A stretch of DNA of 64,000 nucleotides from the NCBI RefSeq assembly GCF_900114835.1, contig NZ_FOUJ01000001.1, forward strand, positions 930,001-994,000, in the 5' to 3' direction. Positions 44,536-52,812 of the stretch are shown here, piece by piece (within the stretch, counting starts at the first letter, position 1; each line of letters starts with the position of its first letter). The translations under genes and the position numbers were made by a program. Below the pieces are notes generated by a model that worked only from the letters and a program-made list of their open reading frames with translations, was not told the origin of the DNA and did not search any database. The stretch comes from Methanolobus profundi. Lineage in GTDB: Archaea; Halobacteriota; Methanosarcinia; Methanosarcinales; Methanosarcinaceae.

Positions 44536-44570
44536 TTGAAACTTTATTGTGTTTCAAATGATTTTGAAAC
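44536..44570 (+). promoter_or_regulatory. Operator-like TTGAAAC sites before the FmdE-TauE genes
   Basis: TTGAAAC (44536-44542) and its complement GTTTCAA (44551-44557) form a palindrome, and a third TTGAAAC lies at 44564-44570. A TATA-like TTTAAATATA follows at 44579-44588. The position just upstream of the TATA box would suit an activator. Confidence 0.5.
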
Positions 44571-44799
44571 CACTATGTTTAAATATAGGCAGACCAATTG
44601 TACAATATCGGTTTTGTGAGTGAATCCCAATACCGTGCAAGTGAGTTTCTGGAGATATCCAATATAGAAATGACAAAAAGTGAATTACTTGAGCTCAGAT
44701 CTCACGGATATCATTGGACAGGAATATCGCCTTGATCAACACCAGCCTGGAAAACCATGGAAGGAACTGGCGTATCAAGAACAAAGGAAGGATGCTAAA

Positions 44800-45399
44800 A
44801 TGATCGATGTAAATGACTATCTTGAAACTGGATTTATTTTTCACGGCCACAGGTGCCCTGCTATGCCACTTGGAATGAGGATCGGTGCTGCTGCTATGAA
44901 TGCACTTGGGGTCGACAGATCGAAAGATAAAGAGCTCCATCTTATCGCAGAGACAGGAAATGACCATGCAGCCGGATGTTTTGTTGATGGTCTTATGGCC
45001 ATTACTGGCTGTACTTATGGAAAAAGCAATATTGAGAAGACCTACTATGGCAAAATGGCCTTTACGCTCATCGATACCATAAACCAAAAGGCTGTCAGAG
45101 CATACATAAAACCTGAGTTCTTTGGGAACATGCTGGGATCTCCGTTCGTTGAGCAGAGGAAAGCAGGTGTACTGCCACAGGACATTTCTTCTGATATCGC
45201 GGAGCCTCTGGTTAACAAAATACTGAGCATACCTGAAGAGAATTTCCTGGAGCTAGGACCTGTTCTCGACTATCCGTTCGAAAAGAAGAAAGGGGTTTTT
45301 GATACAGGATTGTGTGAGGAATGCGGTGAACGCACATTTGCTCATAAATTGCAGGATGTCGATGGCAAAATGCTTTGCAAACCCTGTTCAGACAAATAA
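44800..45399 (+). CDS. FmdE-family protein with C-terminal zinc ribbon
   Basis: The 199-residue protein has the FmdE domain (LETGFIFHGHRCPAMPLGMRIGAAAMNALG, about 8-37; ETGNDHAAGCFVDGLMAITGCTYGKSNIEK, about 50-80), named after a protein associated with molybdenum formylmethanofuran dehydrogenase. It ends in a CEECGE...CKPC zinc ribbon (about 170-195). The HGHxCP and CFVDG sequences are thought to bind metal. Its role, perhaps metal or cofactor insertion into a molybdoenzyme, is inferred. ATG at 44800 is preceded by AAGGAAGG; a longer in-frame start at 44680 lacks that support. The TauE-like permease follows after 83 bp. Confidence 0.85.
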   Translation: MIDVNDYLETGFIFHGHRCPAMPLGMRIGAAAMNALGVDRSKDKELHLIAETGNDHAAGCFVDGLMAITGCTYGKSNIEKTYYGKMAFTLIDTINQKAVRAYIKPEFFGNMLGSPFVEQRKAGVLPQDISSDIAEPLVNKILSIPEENFLELGPVLDYPFEKKKGVFDTGLCEECGERTFAHKLQDVDGKMLCKPCSDK

Positions 45400-45482
45400 G
45401 TAACTGATAAACTGAGCATTTGGTGTAGGTGCAATTGCACCAACCATTTTTACAATATACTACAAAGTCTGGAATTGGTCAT

Positions 45483-46238
45483 ATGGATGTTATTCTAATT
45501 GCTGTTATCATCTTTTTTTTAGCTGTTATATTTTCAATGCTTGGTCTGGGCGGATCTCTGGTATATGTACCATTGTTCTACTGGCTTGGCATCGATATGC
45601 TAATAGCGATACCTACAGCATTGCTTCTCAATGGTATAACTGCCAGCTCAGCAGCGATCACATATTACAGAAAAAAAATGATAGACCTGCAAGTGGCAGC
45701 TCCTTTTGTATTGACTTCCATCATAGGGGCTCCACTCGGCGCTTACTTTACTAAGTTCGTTCCAACTGAGATACTGCTATGGATACTTAGTATAGTGTTG
45801 ATCTTTGCCGGAGCACGAATGTCATTTTTTGGAAGGAAAGGAGCAAAGAATGTATCAGCTACTGACACAGCTAAGAAGAACAGAACTGCCATTGGCATCG
45901 TTCTTGGCCTAATGATAGGTTTTTTCGCCGGACTTCTCGGACTTGGTGGCGGTGTGTTCATTGTACCTATCCTGATCGCACTTGGGTTTGAGACAAAACG
46001 TGCTTCTGCCACATCAGCGTTCATTGTATTGTTCTCTTCGTTCTCAGGTTTCTTTGGTCATCTGAGCACAGGACATCTGGACATGGATCTCATGATCTAT
46101 ACAGCCCTGGCTGCATTCGCAGGAGGACAGGTAGGTTCTCATCTGATGTACAGCAAAATAAGATCAGAAACCATTAAACAGATGTTTGGTGTGGTTCTGT
46201 GGATAATGGCCATCAAAATAGTTTATGGGTTAATGTAG
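45483..46238 (+). CDS. TauE/SafE-family membrane transporter
   Basis: The product (251 aa) has seven to eight hydrophobic spans in two repeats with the family's glycine motifs, FSMLGLGGSLVYVPLFYWLG (about 15-34) and FFAGLLGLGGGVFIVPILIALGFE (about 143-166). Members export sulfite, sulfoacetate or related organosulfur anions, or import similar compounds. In methanogens, an organosulfur or molybdate-like oxyanion role would fit the FmdE neighbour, but this is inference. An ATG at 45483 lies at the first span; a GTG at 45429 would add 18 residues. Confidence 0.85.
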   Translation: MDVILIAVIIFFLAVIFSMLGLGGSLVYVPLFYWLGIDMLIAIPTALLLNGITASSAAITYYRKKMIDLQVAAPFVLTSIIGAPLGAYFTKFVPTEILLWILSIVLIFAGARMSFFGRKGAKNVSATDTAKKNRTAIGIVLGLMIGFFAGLLGLGGGVFIVPILIALGFETKRASATSAFIVLFSSFSGFFGHLSTGHLDMDLMIYTALAAFAGGQVGSHLMYSKIRSETIKQMFGVVLWIMAIKIVYGLM

Positions 46239-46388
46239 TTGTGCCATTGTGTGGGTAGCATAGGATCTTGTGCTGCTCCATATTTCATTCTGACCAAAAA
46301 GGGAAAAGAACTTGTTATAGAAAGGATAAAAGATACTACAGATCCACTTCTTATCAATACTATATCTTTGCCTGTACTGCCTGAGTAG
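46239..46388 (+). CDS. Possible small protein or relic, 49 aa
   Basis: A TTG at 46239 right after an in-frame stop opens a frame reading CHCVGSIGSCAAPYFILTKK then GKELVIERIKDTTDPLLINTISLPVLPE. It has a CxC...C start and protein-like composition, in the gap between the TauE-like and hydantoinase genes. No ribosome binding site is seen. It may be a fragment of a former gene. Confidence 0.3.
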   Translation: MCHCVGSIGSCAAPYFILTKKGKELVIERIKDTTDPLLINTISLPVLPE

Positions 46389-46457
46389 AAGCGAACGGGG
46401 GAATTAAAATATGGCAGGTCAGGCTACTTTGAAATTCTTAAAAAGGAGCTATATATC

Positions 46458-48389
46458 ATGCAATTCAGTCTAGGGATCGATGCAGGAGGAACGTACACGG
46501 ATGCCATCCTTGTAAGGGATTCAGATGGCTCAGTGGTTGATTCGAGTAAAGCACTTACAACATATCCTGACCTTGTAACAGGTATCAGGAATGCGATCGA
46601 GGGTATAGGGTCCGATTATCTGAAAGATATCACTCTGGTATCGGTTTCCACCACCCTTGCAACAAATACCGTGCTTGAAGGCACCGGAAGTCCGGTAGCT
46701 CTTATCCTTGCAGGCGACCATCCGGTAAAAGGTGATTTTCCTGCAAAACACGTTCTTGAGATTGCAGGCGGACATGGATTCAATGGCGAAGAGATCGAGA
46801 GACCAGACCTTGAAGCTGTCAGGAAGTTCGCTGAAAAGGTAAAGGATGATGTAGCTGCTTTTGCAGTATCTTCCTTCTTCAGTATCAGGAATCCTGAACA
46901 TGAACTTGTCATAACAGATGTTATCCATGAACTTACAGGACTGCCTGTAGTATGCGGTCATGAGCTATCACAGGATCTTGGTGCATATGAGAGAGCGGTC
47001 ACCGCTGCTTTGAATGCTCAGTTGCTTCCGATATCTCACAAATTCATCCTTTCTGTCATTGACGAGATCAAGAGAAAAGACATCAATGCCAGATTATTGA
47101 TGCTGAAATGTGACGGAACGGTAGTTGGTCTGAAGGACGCTCTGGACAAACCCGTAGAAACCATATTCTCAGGTCCTGCTGCAAGTCTTGTAGGTGCCTC
47201 ATTCCTTTCTGGTCTTGATACATGTGCAGTTGTGGATGTCGGTGGGACCAGCACCGATGTTTCAGCCATAACCGATGGTATCCCTGAACTATCGAATACC
47301 GGTGCTGTTGTAGGTGGCTGGAAGACAAGGGTCCGTGCAACAAGGATGGAAACATCCGCAATGGGAGGAGATAGTCATGTATGGACCAGATCGAAGAAAA
47401 TAAATGTAGGTCCAAGAAGGGTGATCCCTCTGTGTCTTGCTTCCTCGAAGTTCCCCGGATTCATAGAGAAATTAAAAAGAACACCTGTTCCAAAAAGAAG
47501 TGTACTGGACAGGAACATACAGCCTACCAAGTTCTTCATGCGATCGGGTTTTGAGCCTAAAGGTCTTGAAGATGCAGAAACTGAGGTTCTTTCTGCAATT
47601 GGTGATGAACCAATGAGCCTTGATGAGATAGCTGTTATCTCAAGAAGATATCCATCTTCCATTGTAATTGATTCTCTTATACAGAAAAGACTTATACAGC
47701 CGGTTGGTTTTACGCCAACTGATGCACTTCATGTACTGGGTGAGTATGCACTATGGGATGCCAGGGCTTCAGAAATAGGAGCTGAAAAACTGGGAAAGCT
47801 CAACAAGCTCGATGCTGTTGAATTCAGTAAAAAGGTGAAAGACATTGTTGCAAAGAACATGGCCTTTGACCTGATGTCCTTTTTACTTCCTGGTATTGAG
47901 AGGTCCGGTATCAGGAAAATAGTTGACGGACAGTTCAAGTCCCGCTTCAAAATAGATGTCCCCGTGGTCCTTCTTGGTGGGCCTGTATCTGCCTATCAGG
48001 ACATCATGAGCGAAGTTATCGATGCGGACATTATCATTCCTGAACATGCAGAGGTTGGCAATGCTGCCGGTGCCCTCTTTGGAAAAGGTATCAAGAGGAT
48101 CGAGATAATAATAAGACCAATGTCGATCGATGACCCTGATGAGGGATACTTTATGTTCTCTCCGGTTGGCAGAGCCTCATTTAAAGGATATCGTGAAACA
48201 GTTGATCATGCAAATGAGCATGGGAGAAAACTTGTTCTTGACTATATGAGCGAATGTGGTGTCAGCAGGGATTTTGTTGAGATCAAAGCGACAAAAAAGA
48301 CCTTTTCTCCCGAAGACTGGAAACATGACCCTGTTGAGACAGTGATCCAGATAACAGGCATTGGTTACCCGAAGAAATTCATGATGTGA
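46458..48389 (+). CDS. Hydantoinase A/oxoprolinase-family protein
   Basis: The 643-residue protein has the ATP-binding actin-like fold of the hydantoinase/oxoprolinase A subunit: SLGIDAGGTYTDAILV (about 4-19), TLATNTVLEGTG, RAVTAALNAQLLP, TIFSGPAASLVGASFLSG and CAVVDVGGTSTDVSAITDG (about 255-275). Methanogen members of this length are usually not accompanied by the B subunit, and none is next to it here. Its reaction (ATP-dependent ring opening of a hydantoin-like or 5-oxoproline-like substrate) cannot be confirmed. AAAAAGGAG stands 9 nt before the ATG. Confidence 0.88.
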   Translation: MQFSLGIDAGGTYTDAILVRDSDGSVVDSSKALTTYPDLVTGIRNAIEGIGSDYLKDITLVSVSTTLATNTVLEGTGSPVALILAGDHPVKGDFPAKHVLEIAGGHGFNGEEIERPDLEAVRKFAEKVKDDVAAFAVSSFFSIRNPEHELVITDVIHELTGLPVVCGHELSQDLGAYERAVTAALNAQLLPISHKFILSVIDEIKRKDINARLLMLKCDGTVVGLKDALDKPVETIFSGPAASLVGASFLSGLDTCAVVDVGGTSTDVSAITDGIPELSNTGAVVGGWKTRVRATRMETSAMGGDSHVWTRSKKINVGPRRVIPLCLASSKFPGFIEKLKRTPVPKRSVLDRNIQPTKFFMRSGFEPKGLEDAETEVLSAIGDEPMSLDEIAVISRRYPSSIVIDSLIQKRLIQPVGFTPTDALHVLGEYALWDARASEIGAEKLGKLNKLDAVEFSKKVKDIVAKNMAFDLMSFLLPGIERSGIRKIVDGQFKSRFKIDVPVVLLGGPVSAYQDIMSEVIDADIIIPEHAEVGNAAGALFGKGIKRIEIIIRPMSIDDPDEGYFMFSPVGRASFKGYRETVDHANEHGRKLVLDYMSECGVSRDFVEIKATKKTFSPEDWKHDPVETVIQITGIGYPKKFMM

Positions 48390-48829
48390 ATCACATCATT
48401 TGTTTTTTACTTTTTTTACTTATTTAATATTAAATGATCCATAATCGGCTCAATACCAGACCACCATGATCTAGAAAAGAAGTCTGGAACAAAATGCAAG
48501 CAAGACCCCTAAAGTGACATAGAGAGCAAAAAGGACAACTAAGCCCTTTAACAACAGACAAGTCTGATCGTTCATAATATCGATGAAACTCCAAATTCAG
48601 GATGCTTCATTACCAAAGTTTGAAAATAGGTTTCACGATCAGCAAGTGAATGTAACATGCATTCTGATGATGCGAGAAAAACGTGGTGCTTTTGTGATGT
48701 CATTTTATACCTCATTAACAACATCCAACCTTTAGACAATTCCCAAAAAGAATTATATCTAACCCACGTTTAGAAGTGTATAATAGTATTTTAAATATAC
48801 GGTTGTTGAAAACATTATCCGGACAAAGA
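48390..48829. other. Convergent intergenic region with one small ORF
   Basis: T-rich stretches at 48399-48425 probably terminate the hydantoinase gene. A 34-codon ORF lies on the minus strand (48471-48575). Nothing else is recognised. Confidence 0.4.
48471..48575 (-). CDS. Small membrane protein, 34 aa (LKG-type)
   Basis: The peptide MNDQTCLLLKGLVVLFALYV continues TLGVLLAFCSRLLF: a polar start, then LLKG and one long hydrophobic span. It resembles in layout the 31- and 32-aa peptides at 2121-2216 and 2000-2098. The Shine-Dalgarno match is weak and distant (GGAG about 12 nt before the ATG). It may be a third member of a family of tiny membrane proteins. Confidence 0.35.
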   Translation of the reverse strand: MNDQTCLLLKGLVVLFALYVTLGVLLAFCSRLLF

Positions 48830-49543
48830 TCACAGTCCTTGTCCTATAGTATCCCCATTCTCTCCGAGAACATTCTTCTCAATGAACACATTGTCATACA
48901 GCAATGCTGCGACGATACCACCAATTATCGGACCGATCCAGTAGACCAGATGATCTGTCCAGTAACCTGAAATAAGAGCCGGACCGAAGGATCTTGCAGG
49001 ATTCATTGATGCACCGGTCACCGGTCCTCCTACAAGGATAGCAAGAAGTACAAATGAACCAATAGCAAAACCTGCCATACCCGGTGGAGACCTGCTGTCA
49101 ACTGCAACACCAAAGATCGTGAATACCAGTAAAAAAGTGAGGATCGCTTCGATCATCAGACCTGTTCCAGGAGAGATATCGGTTCTAAGACTTGTTGCTC
49201 CAAGGTTCACACTGCTCACTGCTGAAGGAAAGAGTTCCATAAGAACAAAGCTTGCAGCACATGCTCCTGATACCTGTGATACTATATATCCAAAACAATT
49301 CCTGGCACCCATCTTTCCTGTCACTGCCATAGCTATCGTAACAGCAGGATTGATATGAGCACCCGAGATGTGTCCGATAGCATAGATCATCACCATAACA
49401 GTTACACCAGTGGTAACAGCCATGCCGGTAAGACCCAGAGAGCCATGTGATATGTGGTCGATAGCATTGGAACCGGCAGCTATGAAGACCAGTGCGAATG
49501 TTCCCACGAACTCGGCCACATATTTCCGGAATGGAACAGACAT
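48830..49543 (-). CDS. Aquaporin/MIP-family channel
   Basis: The 237-residue protein has six spans and the two half-helix signatures HINPAVTIAMAV (about 65) and MNPARSFGPALI (about 184). The first loop uses the canonical NPA; the second NPAR belongs to the water or small neutral solute filter. It starts 11 bp after the CoA ligase stop and is the last gene of the operon led by the UroD-family methyltransferase. Its place suggests that it passes the methylated substrate, its product or ammonia, urea, glycerol or a similar small molecule. The solute is unknown. Confidence 0.92.
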   Translation of the reverse strand: MSVPFRKYVAEFVGTFALVFIAAGSNAIDHISHGSLGLTGMAVTTGVTVMVMIYAIGHISGAHINPAVTIAMAVTGKMGARNCFGYIVSQVSGACAASFVLMELFPSAVSSVNLGATSLRTDISPGTGLMIEAILTFLLVFTIFGVAVDSRSPPGMAGFAIGSFVLLAILVGGPVTGASMNPARSFGPALISGYWTDHLVYWIGPIIGGIVAALLYDNVFIEKNVLGENGDTIGQGL

Positions 49544-49554
49544 GTTCTATTACC

Positions 49555-50694
49555 TCAATTACCGGTCCATCTTTCTATGTCGCTTATCCTCTGATCCACA
49601 CAGGAACCACACTGACATGGTTCATCGATAATGGAAGTGATATCACGGGTCCTGTAACGGATAAGAGGCATACACTTTCTCCTCAGGGTTGTGACAACAA
49701 GCTCCCCTTTCTCACCTTCAGGCAATACCTTCCCCGTTTCAGGATCAATGATCTCAACAAGGAAATCAGGATTGTTCAGGTGGAAGCCGTTCTGGTGATC
49801 ACACTCAATGGCATTTGCCAGACCTAGCTCTGTCATTCCCCACTGCCTGAGGGTCTTACAGCCCCAGACACTCTCGATCTCTTCCCTCATTTCCTCTGTC
49901 AAAGGTTCGGATGAGCAGATCATCCTCTTGATACCAAGTTCTCCAGGTTCGATGAGCCCACGTGCCTGTCTTGAAAGATCATAGAGGAAAGACGATGTCC
50001 CTATTATGAAGGTAGTACCAGATTCCCTCATGGTCTTTATCTGCTGTTCTGCATCAAGAGAATCCTCGATAACTGAATTGAAACCTCCAAGAGCACATGC
50101 TTTGCTGAGAACAAGTCCGGGATCCCATGTTGCCGTTATAGTCGGATACATTATCTGCAACACGTCATCCTTTGAATCCATACCTGCCATTTTCAGACCG
50201 GATATAACAGAATCAACTATCTCCAGTAGTTCATCCTGGGTATATGCCATCCTTTTGAGCATGTTAGTGGTACCGGAACTTGTGAACTCACGGATAATGT
50301 CCTTTCTTGGAACACAAAGGAAGTGATAAGGTTTGTTCGCAAGGTCCACCTGTTCTGTGAGTGGCAGTTTTTCGATATCTTCATAGCTCCTGATATCAGA
50401 GATAGCGATGCCTGCATTTGCATAGAGGTCCTGGTAATAGGGACTATTATCCAGTACATATGCCAGAAGTTCTCTGAACTTGAAGAGCTTGTACTCTTTG
50501 ATTGATTCCCTGTCAGGTTCTTCGCTGCCAAAGTAATTGCTCATTACCCTGTTGTTCTTGATATCGCTTCTTATCTTTGTAAGACCCCACTGTTCAAGCG
50601 GGTTGCCTTGCTGGATGTTTATCTTTCTGGAATCGAGCTTCCTTTTTGCCACACTCATACGAACAGACGTGTTTATCTTTGTGCAAAGACTCAT
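49555..50694 (-). CDS. AMP-forming CoA ligase, DVU_1553/phenylacetate-CoA ligase type
   Basis: The 379-residue protein belongs to the adenylate-forming enzymes related to phenylacetate-CoA ligase and F390 synthetase. Motifs are FTSSGTTNMLKRMAYTQDEL (nucleotide loop, about 95-115), SSEPLTEEM and QWGMTELGLANAIEC (about 240-260), and GELVVTTLRRKCMPLIRYRTRDI (about 310-335). The C-terminal cap domain is short. The ATG at 50694 is preceded by GGAGG; upstream codons in frame give a hydrophobic stretch unlike the family. I believe it matches the NCBI family DVU_1553 AMP-dependent CoA ligase, usually next to TrsS-type radical SAM proteins, which is the case here. Confidence 0.8.
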   Translation of the reverse strand: MSLCTKINTSVRMSVAKRKLDSRKINIQQGNPLEQWGLTKIRSDIKNNRVMSNYFGSEEPDRESIKEYKLFKFRELLAYVLDNSPYYQDLYANAGIAISDIRSYEDIEKLPLTEQVDLANKPYHFLCVPRKDIIREFTSSGTTNMLKRMAYTQDELLEIVDSVISGLKMAGMDSKDDVLQIMYPTITATWDPGLVLSKACALGGFNSVIEDSLDAEQQIKTMRESGTTFIIGTSSFLYDLSRQARGLIEPGELGIKRMICSSEPLTEEMREEIESVWGCKTLRQWGMTELGLANAIECDHQNGFHLNNPDFLVEIIDPETGKVLPEGEKGELVVTTLRRKCMPLIRYRTRDITSIIDEPCQCGSCVDQRISDIERWTGN

Positions 50695-50792
50695 TTTTCT
50701 GCCTCCTGTATCTTCTGGACATACTGTCCCGTTCCCTGATGAAAATAATAAGGATAATAAAAAGAAAAAATAAAACGAAGGAATATGATATA

Positions 50793-52250
50793 TCAGGCAG
50801 CATCCCTGTAGAGGAAGTTGCCATTGCAATCGGTCATATTATAGTTACAGAAGGGGATGAATCTGCCGTCACGTGTGACAACATGTATACAGCAGTTCTC
50901 AACACGGTCCTGCTCATATGACCATACATCCTGGAATGCCATGGTTGAAATTGTGAGGTAATTGTTCTTGCTCATCTCAATGAAATCTGCCCAGCCACCG
51001 GTCTTATCCTTACCGGAACCCGGGTTCTTTGAAAGGACATCTATAAGTGGTTTCTCACAACAGGACCCCTTCACGGTCAGTTCACTGAGAGGCTTTTCAC
51101 AGCAGGAACCCTTTATCAGCAGATCACCACATGAAGATGCTGGCTTTGGGTCCTTCTCAAGACCTTTCCATCTGCCCATGATGGACTTCTTGGTCTTACT
51201 TGCCACGTCAGATGCAGACTTTACAGCTCCCATGGAAACGTTTGTAAGTGGCAGGAAGCCGCCGTTGTCGATAAGTGTGAGACATGTGGCTCCACAATGT
51301 GCATGTGGCATCAGTGAAGGTGTAAAATTGCTGACCTTGAGCTGTCCTTCTGTTTGCTTTTCGATCTCCCTCAATAGTTCCAGTATAGTTACCTTGTCCG
51401 TCATGTCAGATGGTGATCTTCCTGAATGGAACACTGGCTGGAAGTGAACACCCCTTACAGCAGGAACTCTTCTTGCTGCGAAATCTATTATCTTGCCGAC
51501 CTCATGAAGATTGTAGCCCTTGGCTACCAGTGGTACGAGCACAACACCGATACCGGCCTTTTCGCACCTGTTAATGACCTCTGTCTTAACATCAAGCATC
51601 TTCCTTCCGGTCCTCTGCATGTAGACCTCATCCGATACGCCGTCAAATCCAAGATAGACTGCATCGATACCTGCAGCAGCGATCTTGTCAAAGTACTCCT
51701 GGTCATTTGAGATCCTGACACCATTGGTGTTCAGCTCGATGTGGCTGATACCTATTTCCTTTCCCATTCTGATGATCTCCGGGAGGTCGTTCCTCAGGGT
51801 CGGTTCCCCGCCGGAGATCTGGATACATGTGGGTTCATTCTGGCATTTCTTTACCGTCTCGAACATCAGCCTGATGGTATCCATATCAGGATCAAGGCTC
51901 TCATCCATTGATGAATTTGCAAAACAATATGTACATTTCATATTACACCTGTCAGTGATCTCGACCACTGCCAGGCAGGTATCCTGTTTGTGAGAGGGAC
52001 ACAGACCGCAATCGTAAGGACAGCCTCTTTGTGTATCCGTTAAAGGCGCTCTGGCCTTTGATCTGTCAACATCGAAGCATTCATCCATCTGACGATAATG
52101 GTCTATATCTTCAGAGACAAGGGTTATGAAGTTGCCATGTTCGGCACAGTTCTTCATTATGTAGACCTTGCCATCTTCGACATATTTTGTGCCTTCGATC
52201 TTAGCAAGACATTCCGGACACAGACTCTGTACTTTTTCGATCGGTTCCAT
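50793..52250 (-). CDS. Radical SAM protein, TrsS type, with GSCCEKP repeats
   Basis: The 485-residue protein has a Cys-rich lead domain (CPECLAKI...CAEHGNF, CPYDCGLCPSHKQDTC, about 10-100), a radical SAM motif CNMKCTYC (about 107-114) and QISGGEPTLRNDLPEI. The C-terminal part holds two GSCCEKPL repeats at about 391-409 and further cysteines (ENCCIHV). From memory, TrsS-family proteins have this layout, with selenocysteine in some species; here all are Cys. It presumably makes a modified substrate or peptide using S-adenosylmethionine. GAGGG stands 7 nt before the ATG at 52250. It lies between the redox protein and the CoA ligase in the operon. Confidence 0.82.
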   Translation of the reverse strand: MEPIEKVQSLCPECLAKIEGTKYVEDGKVYIMKNCAEHGNFITLVSEDIDHYRQMDECFDVDRSKARAPLTDTQRGCPYDCGLCPSHKQDTCLAVVEITDRCNMKCTYCFANSSMDESLDPDMDTIRLMFETVKKCQNEPTCIQISGGEPTLRNDLPEIIRMGKEIGISHIELNTNGVRISNDQEYFDKIAAAGIDAVYLGFDGVSDEVYMQRTGRKMLDVKTEVINRCEKAGIGVVLVPLVAKGYNLHEVGKIIDFAARRVPAVRGVHFQPVFHSGRSPSDMTDKVTILELLREIEKQTEGQLKVSNFTPSLMPHAHCGATCLTLIDNGGFLPLTNVSMGAVKSASDVASKTKKSIMGRWKGLEKDPKPASSCGDLLIKGSCCEKPLSELTVKGSCCEKPLIDVLSKNPGSGKDKTGGWADFIEMSKNNYLTISTMAFQDVWSYEQDRVENCCIHVVTRDGRFIPFCNYNMTDCNGNFLYRDAA

Positions 52251-52307
52251 TTTTATCCCTCTCAAAGGTGGTATTTATCTCAGGGATCCTGAGACTTGGG
52301 TTACAAT

Positions 52308-52766
52308 TTAAGCTCTCTTCTCTTCCAGGATCGCTTCTGCGGTCTTCAGTGTCTTTGCCACACCATCGGATACGTAGAATTCATCACACTTTGGACATAC
52401 AAGTCCTGGTCCCGGTCTTGTAACGCCCATGTATGTCATGTCCACATTCCTTTCCAGTGCGATCTCGCCACATTTTGCACATGCCCATTCGCTTGCATCA
52501 TCATAGTCGATCTCATTGAGCTCTCCGCCTGTGAGACCGAGAATGTTCATCTTGTGGGCGTACACGTCTAAGAGTTCATCAGGTGAGTAGACCGCATAGA
52601 CTGTGAGGTTGTCCGATCCACCCTTTGCAATTGTTACGTTGCCATCTCTGGCCTTGAGCTTTGTACCACTGGCCTCTGCATTTGCAATGAGCTCCTGGAT
52701 CTCTTCCTTTTTGAAACCGTTATCCTTCAGTGTGTTGTCAAGTTCTTCAGTTATCTTAATATCCAT
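52308..52766 (-). CDS. DVU_1557-type CxxC redox protein
   Basis: The 152-residue protein has an acidic helical N-terminal half (about 1-60), a middle with VYAVYSPDELLDVYAHKMNILGLTG, and two CxxC pairs: CAKCGEIALE (about 95) and CPKCDEFYV (about 125), with GVTRPGPGLVCPKC between. This matches my memory of the DVU_1557-family redox protein, usually next to TrsS. The CxxC pairs bind zinc or act in thiol redox. It lies 42 bp after the methyltransferase stop codon in the operon. AAGGAG precedes the ATG. Confidence 0.8.
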   Translation of the reverse strand: MDIKITEELDNTLKDNGFKKEEIQELIANAEASGTKLKARDGNVTIAKGGSDNLTVYAVYSPDELLDVYAHKMNILGLTGGELNEIDYDDASEWACAKCGEIALERNVDMTYMGVTRPGPGLVCPKCDEFYVSDGVAKTLKTAEAILEEKRA

Positions 52767-52812
52767 TTTGAAACACTCCTTAAATTTTCCTTATTTGCTG
52801 CGATCCTCATCC

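Noticed and set aside
50793-52250. Possible selenocysteine in the TrsS-type protein
   Set aside because: All GSCC positions are encoded by normal Cys codons and no in-frame TGA occurs within the gene.
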